This document shows positions 1 to 9,904 of a stretch of DNA of 64,000 bases, piece by piece. The translations under genes were made by a program, and so were the position numbers. Position 1 is the stretch's first letter. Each line of letters opens with the position of its first letter. The notes below the pieces were generated by a model, which worked only from the letters and a program-made list of their open reading frames with translations, did no database searches and was not told where the DNA came from. Origin of the DNA: Xiphydria camelus (taxonomy: Eukaryota; Arthropoda; Insecta; Hymenoptera; Xiphydriidae); the NCBI GenBank assembly GCA_963678675.1, contig OY783199.1, positions 21,886,909 to 21,950,908 of the forward strand. The letters run 5' to 3'.

Positions 1-214
1 AAATTTATTCGTGATGAATTGGAATTTATTCACATTAAACAAAAGTCTATTTGAATTACATAAATAAATGTACTACTAGGTTCATACTTGATGAAAAAGT
101 TACGCAAAATGCATTTATTTAATTTAAACAGACTTTTGTTTGATGTGAATAAATTCCTATTTATCTCAAATAAATTTTTCTATTAGGTTTGCATTCAACT
201 AGATCTTTTCTCTC
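1..214. repeat. MITE-like inverted-repeat element, copy 1
   Basis: Two imperfect inverted arms, at about 20-70 and 113-165, surround a short centre. Each contains the core AAAAGTCTATTTGAATT or its complement. A second copy of the right arm and its tail lies at about 42585-42763, including the tail motif TAGGTTTG.ATTCAAC. Two copies with the same end make a dispersed non-autonomous element likely. The left boundary may lie outside the window. Confidence 0.6.
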
Positions 215-917
215 AGTGCGTTACATAGAAATAGTCTCCGTATATGCGACAGCTGCTGGAGAGCGTTGATTGCGAATAAACGATACGGTTTATTTATGAA
301 ACTTTAGCGAATGACTTTTTCACTTCCGGCATTTCTAACTTCACTCTACCCTACTTTATTTTTCTTTCTTGGGAAATATATGCTCTTCCTTACCGTGAAT
401 GTGTTAATAGTTTTTATAAAAAAAAAGGACATCATATATTTCCCATAATGAAGGAGCATATATTTCCTGTTACTGTACCATACGGTGTAGTAAGAGAATG
501 CACATATGTATTATATAATATATTTATTCTAAAAATCTTTTCTACCATTCAGTACTTATGAGAACACTTATCACACTCTCCTTAATTATTCGCACAAATA
601 CAGTACTTAATTGTTGAATATTCGACATGTATCGCTGAATCGAGTTCTGATATTCTTTAGTACGATTTCTTAAAATAAAGATCTACTGTTTTTTCTACAG
701 TATGCAGACCAATGTGAATTTTGTTTCGCCACCAACCTTTTTTGGGGCGAGGCGTCTAACTTTACATATCTCAAATATTTCTCATATGGGTGATTTATAG
801 CGAACTGTTTTATATGTAAGATATCTTATGTAGAGAGAGGAGAAATTCTGAGAGCCTAGAAAGGCGTAGGGATGATTGAATTTTTTATATCGCACTTTGT
901 TTCCAAAGTTACGAAGG
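215..917. other. AT-rich DNA without a recognised gene
   Basis: No open frame of note and no strong inverted repeat. A short dyad around AAGGACATCATATATTTCCC near 426-470 is the only structure I see. Confidence 0.4.
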
Positions 918-1376
918 TTACCTTAATTTTATGAAAGGTAGGATTAGATAGTAGTTTGGTCCGAAGAGTGATAGAAAAGTGGTAGGAGAATTTCGATCTG
1001 TTGATATGTCAGACTCCTTAAGTTTTTGAGCACATAGTGCAATTGTCGTCACTATTAACAGTTCTTCCTCCATAACGATTTCGAAATAACTGATCAAAAG
1101 ACTCGATGAAAGTTTGAATAATGTGGCCACACGATTTGTATCAGTCTTGTCTTTCCGGGCCATGCAAGACTGACGATAAAACGTTACGTATGGACCAGCA
1201 TTTAGGCCGGCTTGGCATTCGCGTTCTAGCGGTGCCCCTTCGAGTGGGCACTGCGGGAATCGGCTCGCGACAATCCGTCCCGTGATTGCCCTCCGGACAG
1301 GTGCGAGAACGCGAGCGCAGTCGCGGCCTAGGTAAGCCGAGTGCCGTTCTGTCGGTGAGTAATTCACGGGCAGCAC
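918..1376 (-). other. Open frame of 152 codons, coding status doubtful
   Basis: An uninterrupted frame on the minus strand. Its first half lies in a GC-rich patch (about 1180-1370) that would keep stops rare by chance, and its second half is AT-rich. The predicted peptide has scattered cysteines but no motif I recognise. It ends next to the inverted repeat at 1374-1534, so it may be the body of a decayed element. I would not call it a gene without transcript or homology support. Confidence 0.15.
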
Positions 1377-1534
1377 GTTACAGACGAAAAGTGTGTGGAG
1401 CGCTGTTTTACATAGTATGTTAATACATCAGAACCACACTGAAGTCATCTCATGCGTATTACGTTACATCGCCAACACCACGCGTGCTAGCATGTGATTG
1501 TCTTCTGCCTATCCACACATTTTCGTCTCACGTG
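1374..1534. repeat. Short inverted repeat upstream of the MADF exon
   Basis: The arm around 1374-1400 (core GACGAAAAGTGTGTGGA) is repeated in inverse orientation around 1510-1534 (TCCACACATTTTCGTC). The arms are about 23 bp with one or two differences. It lies some 50 bp upstream of the MADF start codon. It may be a small MITE or the terminal region of the element that carries the MADF exon. Confidence 0.45.
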
Positions 1535-1583
1535 AGCTCTCGTTTATGCGGTTTTGTTGAAGTTGTGTTGTTTATGTTTTAAA

Positions 1584-1715
1584 ATGGATGAGATTTTATT
1601 GGAAAATATCAGAGAACATACTGTTTTATACAATCATGGATTGCCTGAATATCGCGATCATCATATTCGCCAAGCAGTTTGGGAGGAAATTGGAAAGGAG
1701 TTAGAAATACCAGGG
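1584..1715 (+). CDS. MADF-domain protein, first exon only
   Basis: Forty-four codons from an ATG at 1584 match the N-terminal half of the MADF (Myb/SANT-like) DNA-binding domain: a hydrophobic start, then VLYNHGLPEYRD and VWEEIGKELEIPG, the usual helix-1 and helix-2 pattern with conserved tryptophan. A splice donor GGG|GTAAGC at 1716 ends the similarity exactly where MADF genes often carry an intron. I do not find the following exon before 2500. MADF proteins are either host transcription factors or accessory DNA-binding proteins of PIF/Harbinger transposons. A Harbinger transposase fragment and another MADF exon 8-9 kb away favour the transposon origin. An upstream in-frame ATG at 1554 is possible. 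Confidence 0.6.
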
Positions 1716-2150
1716 GTAAGCGCATTATTTTCTCGGTTTTTGCTGTTGCTTCACTGAGTCAAGGTTTCAAAAATAGGAAAAAAAACAATAGTGTATGCTT
1801 CAAAAGTTTTATTAACTGAAAAATTGGGTTGTATCGTATAAAAAGTTAGGTTAGTTATCAAATATCTAAAATGAGTCAAACTGAATTTGTAAAGTTCACA
1901 ATTCTTGTATTTATTATGTATGAATTGCTCGCTTACGAACACAATTAAGTTATCCATATGGTACAAATAAGAACCATATCTATACTGCATTATCTCGATC
2001 GATCAGTATCGAAGTTTCACTTCTTCTAGTGTTCGAGTAAAAAACTTCCCACCAGGCCAAGGGTGCCTTCAAGTATATATTAGCATGAACTGAACATAGG
2101 TAGATCCAATTTTGAAGAGAAAGATATTTTGCGTCTTAAAACTGGCAATA
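1716..2150. other. AT-rich DNA after the MADF donor site
   Basis: If the exon is still spliced this would be its intron. No second MADF exon, repeat or other gene is recognised. Confidence 0.35.
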
Positions 2151-2156
2151 AGCGTT

Positions 2157-2427
2157 TCGGTCATGTAGACCGAGACGGCAGTGATTTGAAATAACTGTAA
2201 CTAAAATGCTCAAGCTTGAAAACTGGTGTGGGACAGACTTCCCTAGGCGCCGGTTTGATCTATTCCTATATGTATTTGCAGCTTATAAAGTGTTCACGAC
2301 GCGGTGGGAACGAATAGGCTTCTCGGTCTTATAGACCGAGTCGGCGCGTGCCAGGCCCTTTCTACTCTCGGTCCAATAGACCGAGACGGCGTGTGCGGAG
2401 ACTTTTTTCTCGGTCCTATAGACCGAG
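2157..2427. repeat. Four copies of a CTCGGTC/GACCGAG dyad
   Basis: Copies lie at 2157-2174, 2322-2340, 2367-2385 and 2409-2427. Each is an imperfect palindrome of the form CTCGGTCNNATAGACCGAG and is followed by (A/T)CGGC. The last three are spaced 45 and 42 bp apart, about four helical turns. The arrangement resembles the subterminal binding-site clusters of DNA transposons, or an operator array. No gene is obviously attached to it. Confidence 0.75.
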
Positions 2428-2561
2428 ACGGCAATGAACGTGTTAAGCAAGCGAAGATTATACCTTAATTTTGAGTCGATAAATGGCGACATCTGTCATA
2501 AATACGAAGCGTTTCAAGGTACATTATGCTCTAGGTACAACAGCTTCCCCTACTGATCAAG

Positions 2562-2737
2562 CAGTCGGCCGATAGTTGGCAGACTTTTTAGTTGAAAGGG
2601 AATCGGACAGCCTATCAAACTTTTTTGTCGGCCGATTTCAAATCGTTGGGTTTGCGCACTTATATATGTCTTCATGTTAATTAAGCAACCAACTAAACTG
2701 TCGGCCGATCAAAAGTCTGTAGTCTGCAGGGGTCCTA
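2562..2737. repeat. Three copies of the palindrome TCGGCCGAT
   Basis: The motif (A/T)GTCGGCCGAT occurs near 2563, 2627 and 2700. The first and last are accompanied by inverted pieces (AGTTGGCAGACTTTTTAGTTG against CAACCAACTAAACTG). This suggests a small decayed inverted-repeat element. Confidence 0.45.
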
Positions 2738-2964
2738 AAAGTTTAGTGTGCCAGCAGGATAAATATTTCTCAATCCCTATACTATTTTACTTCTAATAAA
2801 CCATTAATTTTTTCCTTTCCGTTAAAATAAAAAAATTTACCTTCTAATTTTGCTGTTCTGCGCTACAATATGTTATAAGCTCACTATTAAACAATCCATT
2901 AGGTTTTGACAAAAATTAAGTGTTATACATTAATTTTTCCTTATCACTACAAGAAAATTCTCTA

Positions 2965-3937
2965 TGTTCGGAAACCGTGCGATCAATGCTAGATCTCCGC
3001 GGGGTCGTAAATTCCGAAGACACTCGTTTGTCACGTCTTGGAGAGTGACAGACGACTAATTATCGTTCACACTGAGAAAGCGGAGGGGCTTATTAACTCA
3101 AATGAGAGTACTGCACCTAACTAGAGCTATTTGGACGGAGATCCCCACGAGAATTACGGGGTTACGGCTAGTTACCAGAATTAAAAGGGAAACCGAGTTT
3201 ATCACGGAAAATTATCTATCCGCCGCTTGTGTGCACTTCAAAATCTCGGCGGTTTATTCTTTCCACGCATATCGGGATTGCAAGTTCAATGACCGGGCCT
3301 TGTCGGGTGCGGATTAGGACTTTACTCGGATTGGGGATTCTTTACTTCTAAATTCGATGGCTTGGAAAGAATATTTATGAAACTTACCTCTGGGTCTTTC
3401 GTTGCTCTTGACTGATCAGGTTCGTCTCTCTCGATCTCTCTTCTCGTCTTTATGGCTGCTTATTAATGAGCGCTGGTGAGGATTCGGTTGCCGAGGATAA
3501 AGCAAAACACTGCAGCTAAGCACTACGACTACTTTATTTACAACAAAGAGATTAAAGACAAGGTGACATGCCTCTATAGTTTCCTTCAGAGGTTTGAGCT
3601 TTTTTTTTACATTACTACTGAGCGCTGAGGGAAAGAATTCCGGTCTTTTTATTCGATTCAAGCGGGGGCCGATTCCTATCTCTCCTCTAAAGGGGAAAAA
3701 AAAACATGCTCGGGCTGAACTATGATCTACTTCCTTAAAATAGCTTACTCTAAACAAAGCCCGATTTCGGTTTTTTTTAATCACAGGCATTTACTTTGGC
3801 GATGAGCCGCTAACACTGAAGGCTTTACATATCGCTTCCTATTTTTTATCTCGTTACGGGGACTTTGTTCGTCGCTTGCTCGCTACTACGTCTTATCTCA
3901 ATTGATCTCATGAAAACGGCTATGTCAGAATGTGACA
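2965..3937 (-). mobile_element. 3' LTR of a minus-strand LTR retroelement
   Basis: Read on the minus strand it begins TGTCACATTC and ends CCGAACA, the TG...CA ends of an LTR, 973 bp long. A polypurine tract lies directly upstream on the same strand, and an envelope-like gene lies upstream of that, which fixes this as the 3' LTR. About 420 bp (3515-3937) are repeated at 16660-17070 in the same orientation. Its 3' end resembles the 3' end of the solo LTR at 7095-8236 (shared ATTTACGACCCCG and GATCGC.TGG). The 124-codon frame at 3416-3790 lies inside the LTR and is not considered a gene. Confidence 0.7.
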
Positions 3938-3948
3938 CCTCCACCCTT
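3938..3948 (-). promoter_or_regulatory. Polypurine tract
   Basis: The minus strand reads AAGGGTGGAGG immediately before the LTR start TGTCAC. This is the expected position and composition of the primer for plus-strand DNA synthesis in an LTR retroelement. Confidence 0.7.
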
Positions 3949-4418
3949 AAGTCTGAACGTTAGGTGAGCCTAACGTGAAGATTGGGGTTCATATCCCTCT
4001 TTTAAAAAATTTTAATTAAAAATGTACATATTTATGTAACCGTGTTCATGGATATATTGTTATAATTTTATAACAGTATATATTTTTCTTAAAGTATTTC
4101 TTTACTCTATTGTTTATTTGAAGTTTTACAAAATTTGACTGGTAATTGGAAATTATTTACAGAATATTATACGTATTGAGCTAATAGGATATATAGAAAA
4201 TGTTATAGATAGGTAAAAGGAACGTAGTATCAAAGGAAATTTGTTATATTATTGATCTTCCTCTTTATTTGCACTATCCCAGTCCTCTGGGAATCATTGT
4301 CATTGAGTTAAAGGTTTAGATTCGGTTGGTGATCCTCAGGCTTTGAGGTCCGCTAAGCGTTGAGGCCAGTTTAGTTGCCGCTATTCCTCAGGTTTGTATA
4401 TGGAGATGTCCAATCTCT

Positions 4419-4703
4419 CTAGATGGGATTGATCCAGTGGAGAGGATTCAACTCTCCTCCAGTCTTGGTCTTGCTGGTATCGATATATTCTTCCAGTGCT
4501 TTTTTGTATTCTCCCCTTATAGTTTCCATGAACCCTTCCACTACGAATCCGGGTTCATCCCAGGGATCGTCATCCAGATATTCGTTATTGAATAGTTGTT
4601 GAAGACGGAATACGTTCTCGTCGAAATGCCACGTTCAGTCCAGATACATTTCTACGACAAGTTGGTTTATTTGTCTGTCCGTGGGTGGATATGGGTACTT
4701 CAT
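4419..4703 (-). pseudogene. Small reading frame between env-like gene and 3' LTR
   Basis: On the minus strand a frame of 94 codons runs from an ATG at 4703 to a stop at 4419, with one in-frame TGA at 4635-4637. Apart from that stop it is free of breaks, and the predicted peptide is acidic with several tryptophans and aromatic residues. It lies downstream of the envelope-like gene and upstream of the polypurine tract, so it would belong to the same retroelement as a small accessory frame. I do not recognise the family. Chance is a real alternative at this length. Confidence 0.35.
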
Positions 4704-4710
4704 TATGTTT

Positions 4711-4815
4711 TCTTGATGTCTGACTGGTCTTTTCAGATTTGGAGTGAAGCATTCTGGTGTTTCTCTTGATATCTGATTAGTCTCTTCAGATTTGGAGTGA
4801 AGCGTTCTGGTCGAT
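4711..4815. repeat. Tandem duplication, about 52 bp
   Basis: Two adjacent copies share TCAGATTTGGAGTGAAGC and their surrounding bases with few differences, offset by about 52 bp. The stretch 4816-5116 beyond it is AT-rich with no gene seen. Confidence 0.7.
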
Positions 4816-5116
4816 GAGAAGTATTGTAACTAACTTTACTGTGCATTTCGTAAGGGTTTTATACTTGGTAGGTTGCTTTTCAATTTTTAATTTTGATTCG
4901 AACTTTGGAAAGGTTTATTCATTATTGGTTTGTCGATATTTTTTAGTAGTTCTCATTATATAGGTTACGCGTATTTGTTCCTGACTAATTACATTTTATT
5001 TCGGCTATGGTCAGCTAGATTTTGTGATGATTATTTTAATTAGTTGTAGCACATTTTAATAACTTCCAATTATTTAGAATCGTATATATGTATATTTTCC
5101 TTGTATGATGCTATAT

Positions 5117-6641
5117 TTATGATTTATCTTGTACGGGATATGTATTTATTCTTTGTTGATTGTTATCCGTTAAGGCTGAAGCAATATGAGGGTAGAAAGT
5201 TGAAGGTTGAGTTTCTTGTTCATTTGGTGGGTGGTGAATTGTTGTTAGTTCTTGCTCTGGAGTAATTCCTCTTTCAAAGTCCTTTTGTGACTGTTTCATT
5301 TTTCGCAGGTGTAGTAGTAGATAGGTTAACGAGTCCCATATAGCGCCCAGAAGATGAATGGACCATCCGTATATCGTGTGTAGCGCATATCCGTGTACAA
5401 TAGTATACGCTATTAATTTTATTACTCTAAATATAAATGTAATTCCTAAGAATCCTGCACTCGCTGTACCGAACGTTAAAAAGGTAATCCACATTTTATT
5501 CCACGTATTTTACGCCATTTCATATATTGTAATTTCGTCTAAAAAATATGTATTGAAATATTTTTTTCTGCAAGGTCTCTACCGGTCATGCCTTTTGCAA
5601 TATTATTAATAATTGCTGGTTTTTACGGGGAACATAATGTGGTCTCTTAGGTTTTGTAATTCTGCTGTGGTATATATTCCACTTGTTGATAGGGAAGTTG
5701 GAATTGTATACTTCCATGTAGGCTTAGTTTCTGGTCCTATTATTTGTGGTGTTTGTACTTTATCTAAGTGGAGTGATTTTTTAGACCAGTTATTGTTTAT
5801 TAGATACATTGACGGAGCTAGTTATTATTACTTCTACAGGTATGCATTGTATTATATCGAGGGTTTCCTGCCAAAAGGGTGTATCCACAAAAATCATGTT
5901 TTGGTTGGTATGCCCTTCTGGCAGGAAACCCTCGATATGTATTACTTCGTCCGCTATAACTGACATGTATGCTGGTCCTTTCATTATTCTGAAGGCGAAT
6001 TCGTCTGGTGATTGAAGTGCTATTGATAATGCGTTTGTTAATATTTTTCTTCCTAAATAACATTGTTTCATTAACATATCGTGGTAAATTTGAGTTAGTT
6101 GGTTCTTTGTATGTCTTTTTCAACGTAAATAAATTTTGAATTAATATACGTAAACATTTTTAGGTTTTGTGTTGTGAATTTATTTACGTTTAGAAGATGT
6201 TCGTCGTATTGTGCTTCATAGATAACTAGTTTTGGACGTTCTGTTCTATAGTATATTGAACCGCATAGTCTAAATTCTCCTATTATCGAGTATGTGAATA
6301 TTACATCGCCATAAAAAAACAGAAAATATAGTTTTTGCGCTTGTATCGTTATTTATAATTTTATCCGCTATTTCATGATATAATCTTTGGTACTGATTGA
6401 ATGTGCAATCGTCGGTTGGATAATTGTTCCAAAATGTGTATCCTTTTTCATAATCAGCGCATGTTGTTGCTGTTAGGGAGCATTTTATTCCTGAATTTAA
6501 TAAGATTTCGTGGGTATTTAATTTTATGTTTGCCTCGTATTCTACTAATGTGATTTTTATATAACTGTCGACTACAACATTATCCCAAGTTCCTATACTG
6601 TCTGAATAAGATCCTCCTATACAGCTTCTCTATCTGAATCT
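5117..6641 (-). pseudogene. Envelope-glycoprotein-like gene of an endogenous retroelement, broken
   Basis: Minus-strand frames at about 6100-6600, 5790-6077, 5606-5809 and 5117-5494 follow each other in the order of one protein, separated by frameshifts and stops. The upstream part has cysteine- and tryptophan-containing motifs typical of insect retroelement and chuvirus-like glycoproteins. The last part carries a hydrophobic membrane-spanning stretch (roughly the first 45 codons of the 5117-5494 frame) followed by a polar cytoplasmic tail. A glycoprotein gene just upstream of a polypurine tract and 3' LTR is the expected env position. The 5' part of the element, with gag and pol, is missing: at 6642 the sequence switches to an unrelated gene. 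The gene is dead as it stands. Chuvirus-type versus errantivirus-type origin is not settled by eye. Confidence 0.6.
5854..5938. repeat. Hairpin inside the env-like gene
   Basis: Arms of 26 bp at 5854-5879 and 5913-5938 are inverted copies with one mismatch (core GAGGGTTTCCTGCC), around a 33-bp loop. The hairpin is why both strands show open frames here. Confidence 0.85.
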
Positions 6642-7094
6642 ATGGTTCCAGGAAAAGTAATACTTCTTATTATTCTACTATTGATTTTAAGATTAGTCAT
6701 TAAAGTACTTGCTCTTGTTGTCATGCCTAACGCTGACAGGGAACTCAACAAAAATTCAATTCATTATTTGGAGTGGTGCTTCAAATACGCAATGACTCAA
6801 CATCCTGGTGATGAAGCTGGTTTAGCGGTTGCAGTGAAAAACATCCGGTTACATGCTTTCAACATCCACGATAATTGTGATGATTGGTGTGGCTACAAAG
6901 ATTACGTTGATTACACACACAAAACTATTGGCGGAGGACTGGAAAATGCAACGCTTCTGATAGCCTTGACAACTGTTTTTAACGAATTGGCGGATAGTTC
7001 TGGTAAATATGCTCATGCAGCATCCAGCCAAGTAAACGAAAGTTTAAATGCAGCAATCTCTCGAATAGCGCTAAAGGCAATCTGCTACAGTACC
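6642..7094 (+). pseudogene. Mutator-like transposase-domain protein, N-terminal fragment
   Basis: The frame shows the pattern of the insect Mutator-like transposase domain family: CFKYAMTQHPGD, then LHAFNIHDNCDDWCGY, then AHAASSQVNESLNAAIS. These carry the histidine/cysteine metal-site-like residues and the SSQ.NES.N motif of that family. The similarity stops at 7094, where a solo LTR is inserted, and resumes at 8242 (RVAAAVADKNEG). The left edge abuts the truncated retroelement at about 6642, so the start is missing and the listed ATG is only where similarity can be followed from. Such genes are found in many insect genomes and are presumed transposon-derived. Confidence 0.65.
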
Positions 7095-8236
7095 TGTTCC
7101 GTCGCACCAAGCGACGGAACCCCAAAATAGTCCGATCGAAAACTCGACCATTTACCGCTAATTCTGCCTTCGAGGAAAGGGTTTGTTTCGGCAATTACGC
7201 CGATGGCAAACAACCCGAGTTCGCGCTTTCCTGGAAGGTAGGTGTGGAACGGTGCTCGACGCGTTGTTCCCTTCGGTACACGCTTTAATGTGTGCACCGC
7301 ATAAAACCTTTACAATAAGCAGCCTCGAAAGTAGGAGTGTCGAATCCAGGCGATGACCGATCGGGGAGAACGTAACACCTGGCGTATTCCGACACGACGA
7401 TTAGCCATTTCAGGGTAGCCGGACGCTTCCTCACGATCGAGAAAGAGCGTCCGGCACTCTTGGACGTTGGATACGTCATGCGGGTACCGTTAGCCACAGT
7501 ACCCTCGCTTCTTGGTTACCGAGTCTAGAAGGTTCCCAGCGTCATCGCCTGCTCCCCCGACATTTCTCCTTCGACCAATAAGGGTACATAGCGTCAAGCG
7601 ACGCTACCCCTTCAGCCTACCAAAGGACGGCTAATATAAGCCGAAACCAGCCGCCTTTGCTTTAATGTACTATACACCATCAAGCATCAAGTCAGCAACG
7701 CGTAGTGTTCCGTGTCTAACCTATCTCGCAGTCGTCAAGACCACCAAGGTTCTTTTGGCCGAGTCAAACAAGGTATCGCAGAACTATCAAGTCAGCAACG
7801 CGTTGTGTTCCGTGTCTAACCTATCTCGCAGTCGTCAAGACCACCAAGGTTCTTTTGGCTGAGTCAAACAAGGTATCGCAGAACTATCAAGTCAGCAACG
7901 CGTTGTGTTCCGTGTCTAACCTATCTCGCAGTCGTCAAGATCACCAAGGTTCTTTTGGCCGAGTCAAACAAGGTATCGCGGAACTATAGTACATTCAGCG
8001 AGTATATATATATAAACGCTAGAATAATCAATTCAATCATTAAATTGTAGTCTGTATTTCTGCCGTTAAATATATTGTTAATTTTAGCATAAATACAGTA
8101 CAAAATCATTGAAACAGCCGATAGGTTGAAAGATACCTTCCGGTAGTTCGGTTAGTTTGCCAGCCGCGTCACTCACGTGTACCCGGGATTTACGACCCCG
8201 GAAAGATCCGAACCTAGATCGCGTGGCGACCGAACA
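7095..8236 (+). mobile_element. Solo LTR with 5-bp target duplication GTACC
   Basis: The insert begins TGTTCCGTCGC and ends GCGACCGAACA, giving TG...CA ends with a short inverted repeat. It is flanked on both sides by GTACC (7090-7094 and 8237-8241). It interrupts the Mutator-domain gene. A TATA-like TAATATAAGC at about 7631 and a 100-bp tandem array lie inside. The length of 1142 bp and lack of coding sequence indicate a solo LTR left by recombination between two LTRs. Confidence 0.85.
7686..7985 (+). repeat. Three 100-bp tandem repeats within the solo LTR
   Basis: Units begin with ATCAAGTCAGCAACGCG at 7686, 7786 and 7886, an exact 100-bp period, and differ by only a few bases. The array lies downstream of the TATA-like box. 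Confidence 0.95.
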
Positions 8237-8241
8237 GTACC

Positions 8242-9247
8242 TACGAGTGAATCTATGGATTACAGAGTAGCAGCAGCTGTAGCTGACAAAAATGAAGGTG
8301 AAGCATATATCATTTAAGTTTATGAACTATTAAATTTAACTGTTGATGAAAATTTAGAAAATTACGTGAAACAAAGAGAAGTCACAACTACGCGTAAGGC
8401 TGAAAAAGCTTGCACTCTGGAAGCCAAAAGACAACGTATTGAACGAAAGAAAAAACGTTTAGCTTTACGTCATAGAACTGAAAATTCTGAAGGAGTGATG
8501 TACAGATCAAGGATTTGATTAACTGATACACCAGCAATTAACGAGCCCTTGCATCAAAATAGCAATGATGATGCTGATATTGAAGATGATAAAACAGTCG
8601 ATATGGCAAATGAGAACTGGGAAGAGATCTTTTTCGATTTAGAGACAAGTGGATTCAGTGGAAACTATGAAATCCTTTAAATCGCTGCTTGTACGGGATC
8701 AACGTCATTCAACAAATACGTACGCCCATCGAAGCCAATTGATCCAAAGGCTACAGAGGTGCATGGTTTGACGAATATCTGGGGTGATTTATACCTTCAC
8801 GGAAACCGCGTGCAATGTTTTCCATTGACTACCGTTTTAAAGGATTTTGCCACTTACTTAAGAAACTTCGAAAAGTCAGTCCTGCTAGTAGCACATAATT
8901 TAATGAAAACGTGCACCGAAGTTTTACAGGAAAAAGAAACAGCAATTGATGAATATTGCGCTTTTGAAATGAATGTTGCGCCAAAGCTGCAAAAAATGGA
9001 TCCCACGCAGCAAGTATTGGCAAATGCACTCATCAACAAAGTTTTAACGAAAGGTATTTTTAAAGAATCGACAAGGACAACAGATATTTCAGACGGCTAA
9101 GTTAGGGCCTCGACTAGGAGAAATTCTTACTTATATAAGCAGTCGTTGAATTCATCTACTTTTATCCCTTCTCCACTGACTTCGCCAGAATCAGATGTAA
9201 CGCAGTATTATGTAAACGTAGGCCAAACCATGCAACAGAATTTTTGA
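8242..9247 (+). pseudogene. Mutator-domain protein, C-terminal part with DEDDh exonuclease domain
   Basis: Continuation of the gene at 6642 after the solo LTR. First comes the domain end (RVAAAVADKNEG), then a basic linker rich in K, R and E, then an exonuclease-like segment: FFDLETSGF is the DxE motif of DnaQ-type 3'-5' exonucleases, followed by the VHGLTNI motif around 8757 and a further acidic and histidine site (LLVAHN, 8881-8898). At least three stops or frameshifts (about 8316, 8516, 8680) break it. The open piece 8759-9100 is the longest survivor. A fused transposase-like domain and exonuclease is known in insect proteins of this type; the job of the exonuclease is not known to me. Confidence 0.6.
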
Positions 9248-9356
9248 AGATTGTCCTATTTACTTACGTTAAGTTCTACGTTAAGTATGGAATTGGAAAA
9301 TCTTTAGTCACTGTTATCCATTAATGTGTTAACTAATTAATTGTAAGTATAGAGGC

Positions 9357-9433
9357 TGGCGCAGATAAAAGTTATCGCCGGTTTCTGAAAAATTATGGAT
9401 TATTACGGAGGTTGGTAACTTTTATCTGCGCCA
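9357..9433. repeat. Small hairpin MITE
   Basis: Arms TGGCGCAGATAAAAGTTA and its inverse (TAACTTTTATCTGCGCCA) enclose about 30 bp. It sits between the end of the Mutator-domain gene and the Harbinger transposase fragment and cuts the latter's downstream side. Confidence 0.8.
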
Positions 9434-9439
9434 CTCTGC

Positions 9440-9904
9440 TCAGAGGATAAATATATTTTCTCACCTTCAATATAATCTGCTCTTTAAATGTATTAAAAAT
9501 TACGACACATGTTTCTGGAATTATATATCCCAGTACTTGTGCAGATATTCCCATAGAATATTTTAAATCTTCCCGTGGTCAGAAAACGGAGAGTAGCCGT
9601 TAAGCGTTCCTCTGGAGTAATTGCTTCTCTCATTGGAGTATCTTGTTTTGTAAGCGCCTCTCTTACTAAACTTAATAACAGGTCGTGTGTCTGTACATCC
9701 ATCCTCAAATAATTCTTAGTCATCAGGGTCATTTTCTCTTAGTTCTCTTAATAGTGGAATATGACTAAATTGTTGTTTTTCAAGTAAATATCGTTTAATC
9801 CATTTAGAGCTCCGCTTTCTCACACCAATATTTGTCATCATCTGCATATAAATCATCACACACGCGATAACCTGCTTAACCTGCATTTTTCTATGGCCGA
9901 ACAT
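9440..9904 (-). pseudogene. PIF/Harbinger transposase (HARBI1-like), N-terminal fragment
   Basis: Minus-strand frames give the N-terminal pattern of the Harbinger DDE nuclease: basic RKRSSKWIKRYLLEK, then LLRELRENDP, then NYLRMDVQTHDLLLSLV, QDTPMREAITPEERLTATLRFL and a frameshifted piece ending in a PETC-like motif. The last part is a helix-turn-helix region that precedes the catalytic core. Frame breaks occur at about 9716 and 9570. The catalytic DDE part is absent, the fragment ending near 9440 next to the hairpin MITE. The remnant cannot be active. Confidence 0.75.

Noticed and set aside
918..1376. 152-codon minus-strand frame
   Set aside because: Half lies in a GC-rich patch and no motif is seen; kept only as a doubtful frame.
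3416..3790. 124-codon minus-strand frame
   Set aside because: Lies wholly within the LTR and is not maintained in the second copy at 16660-17070.
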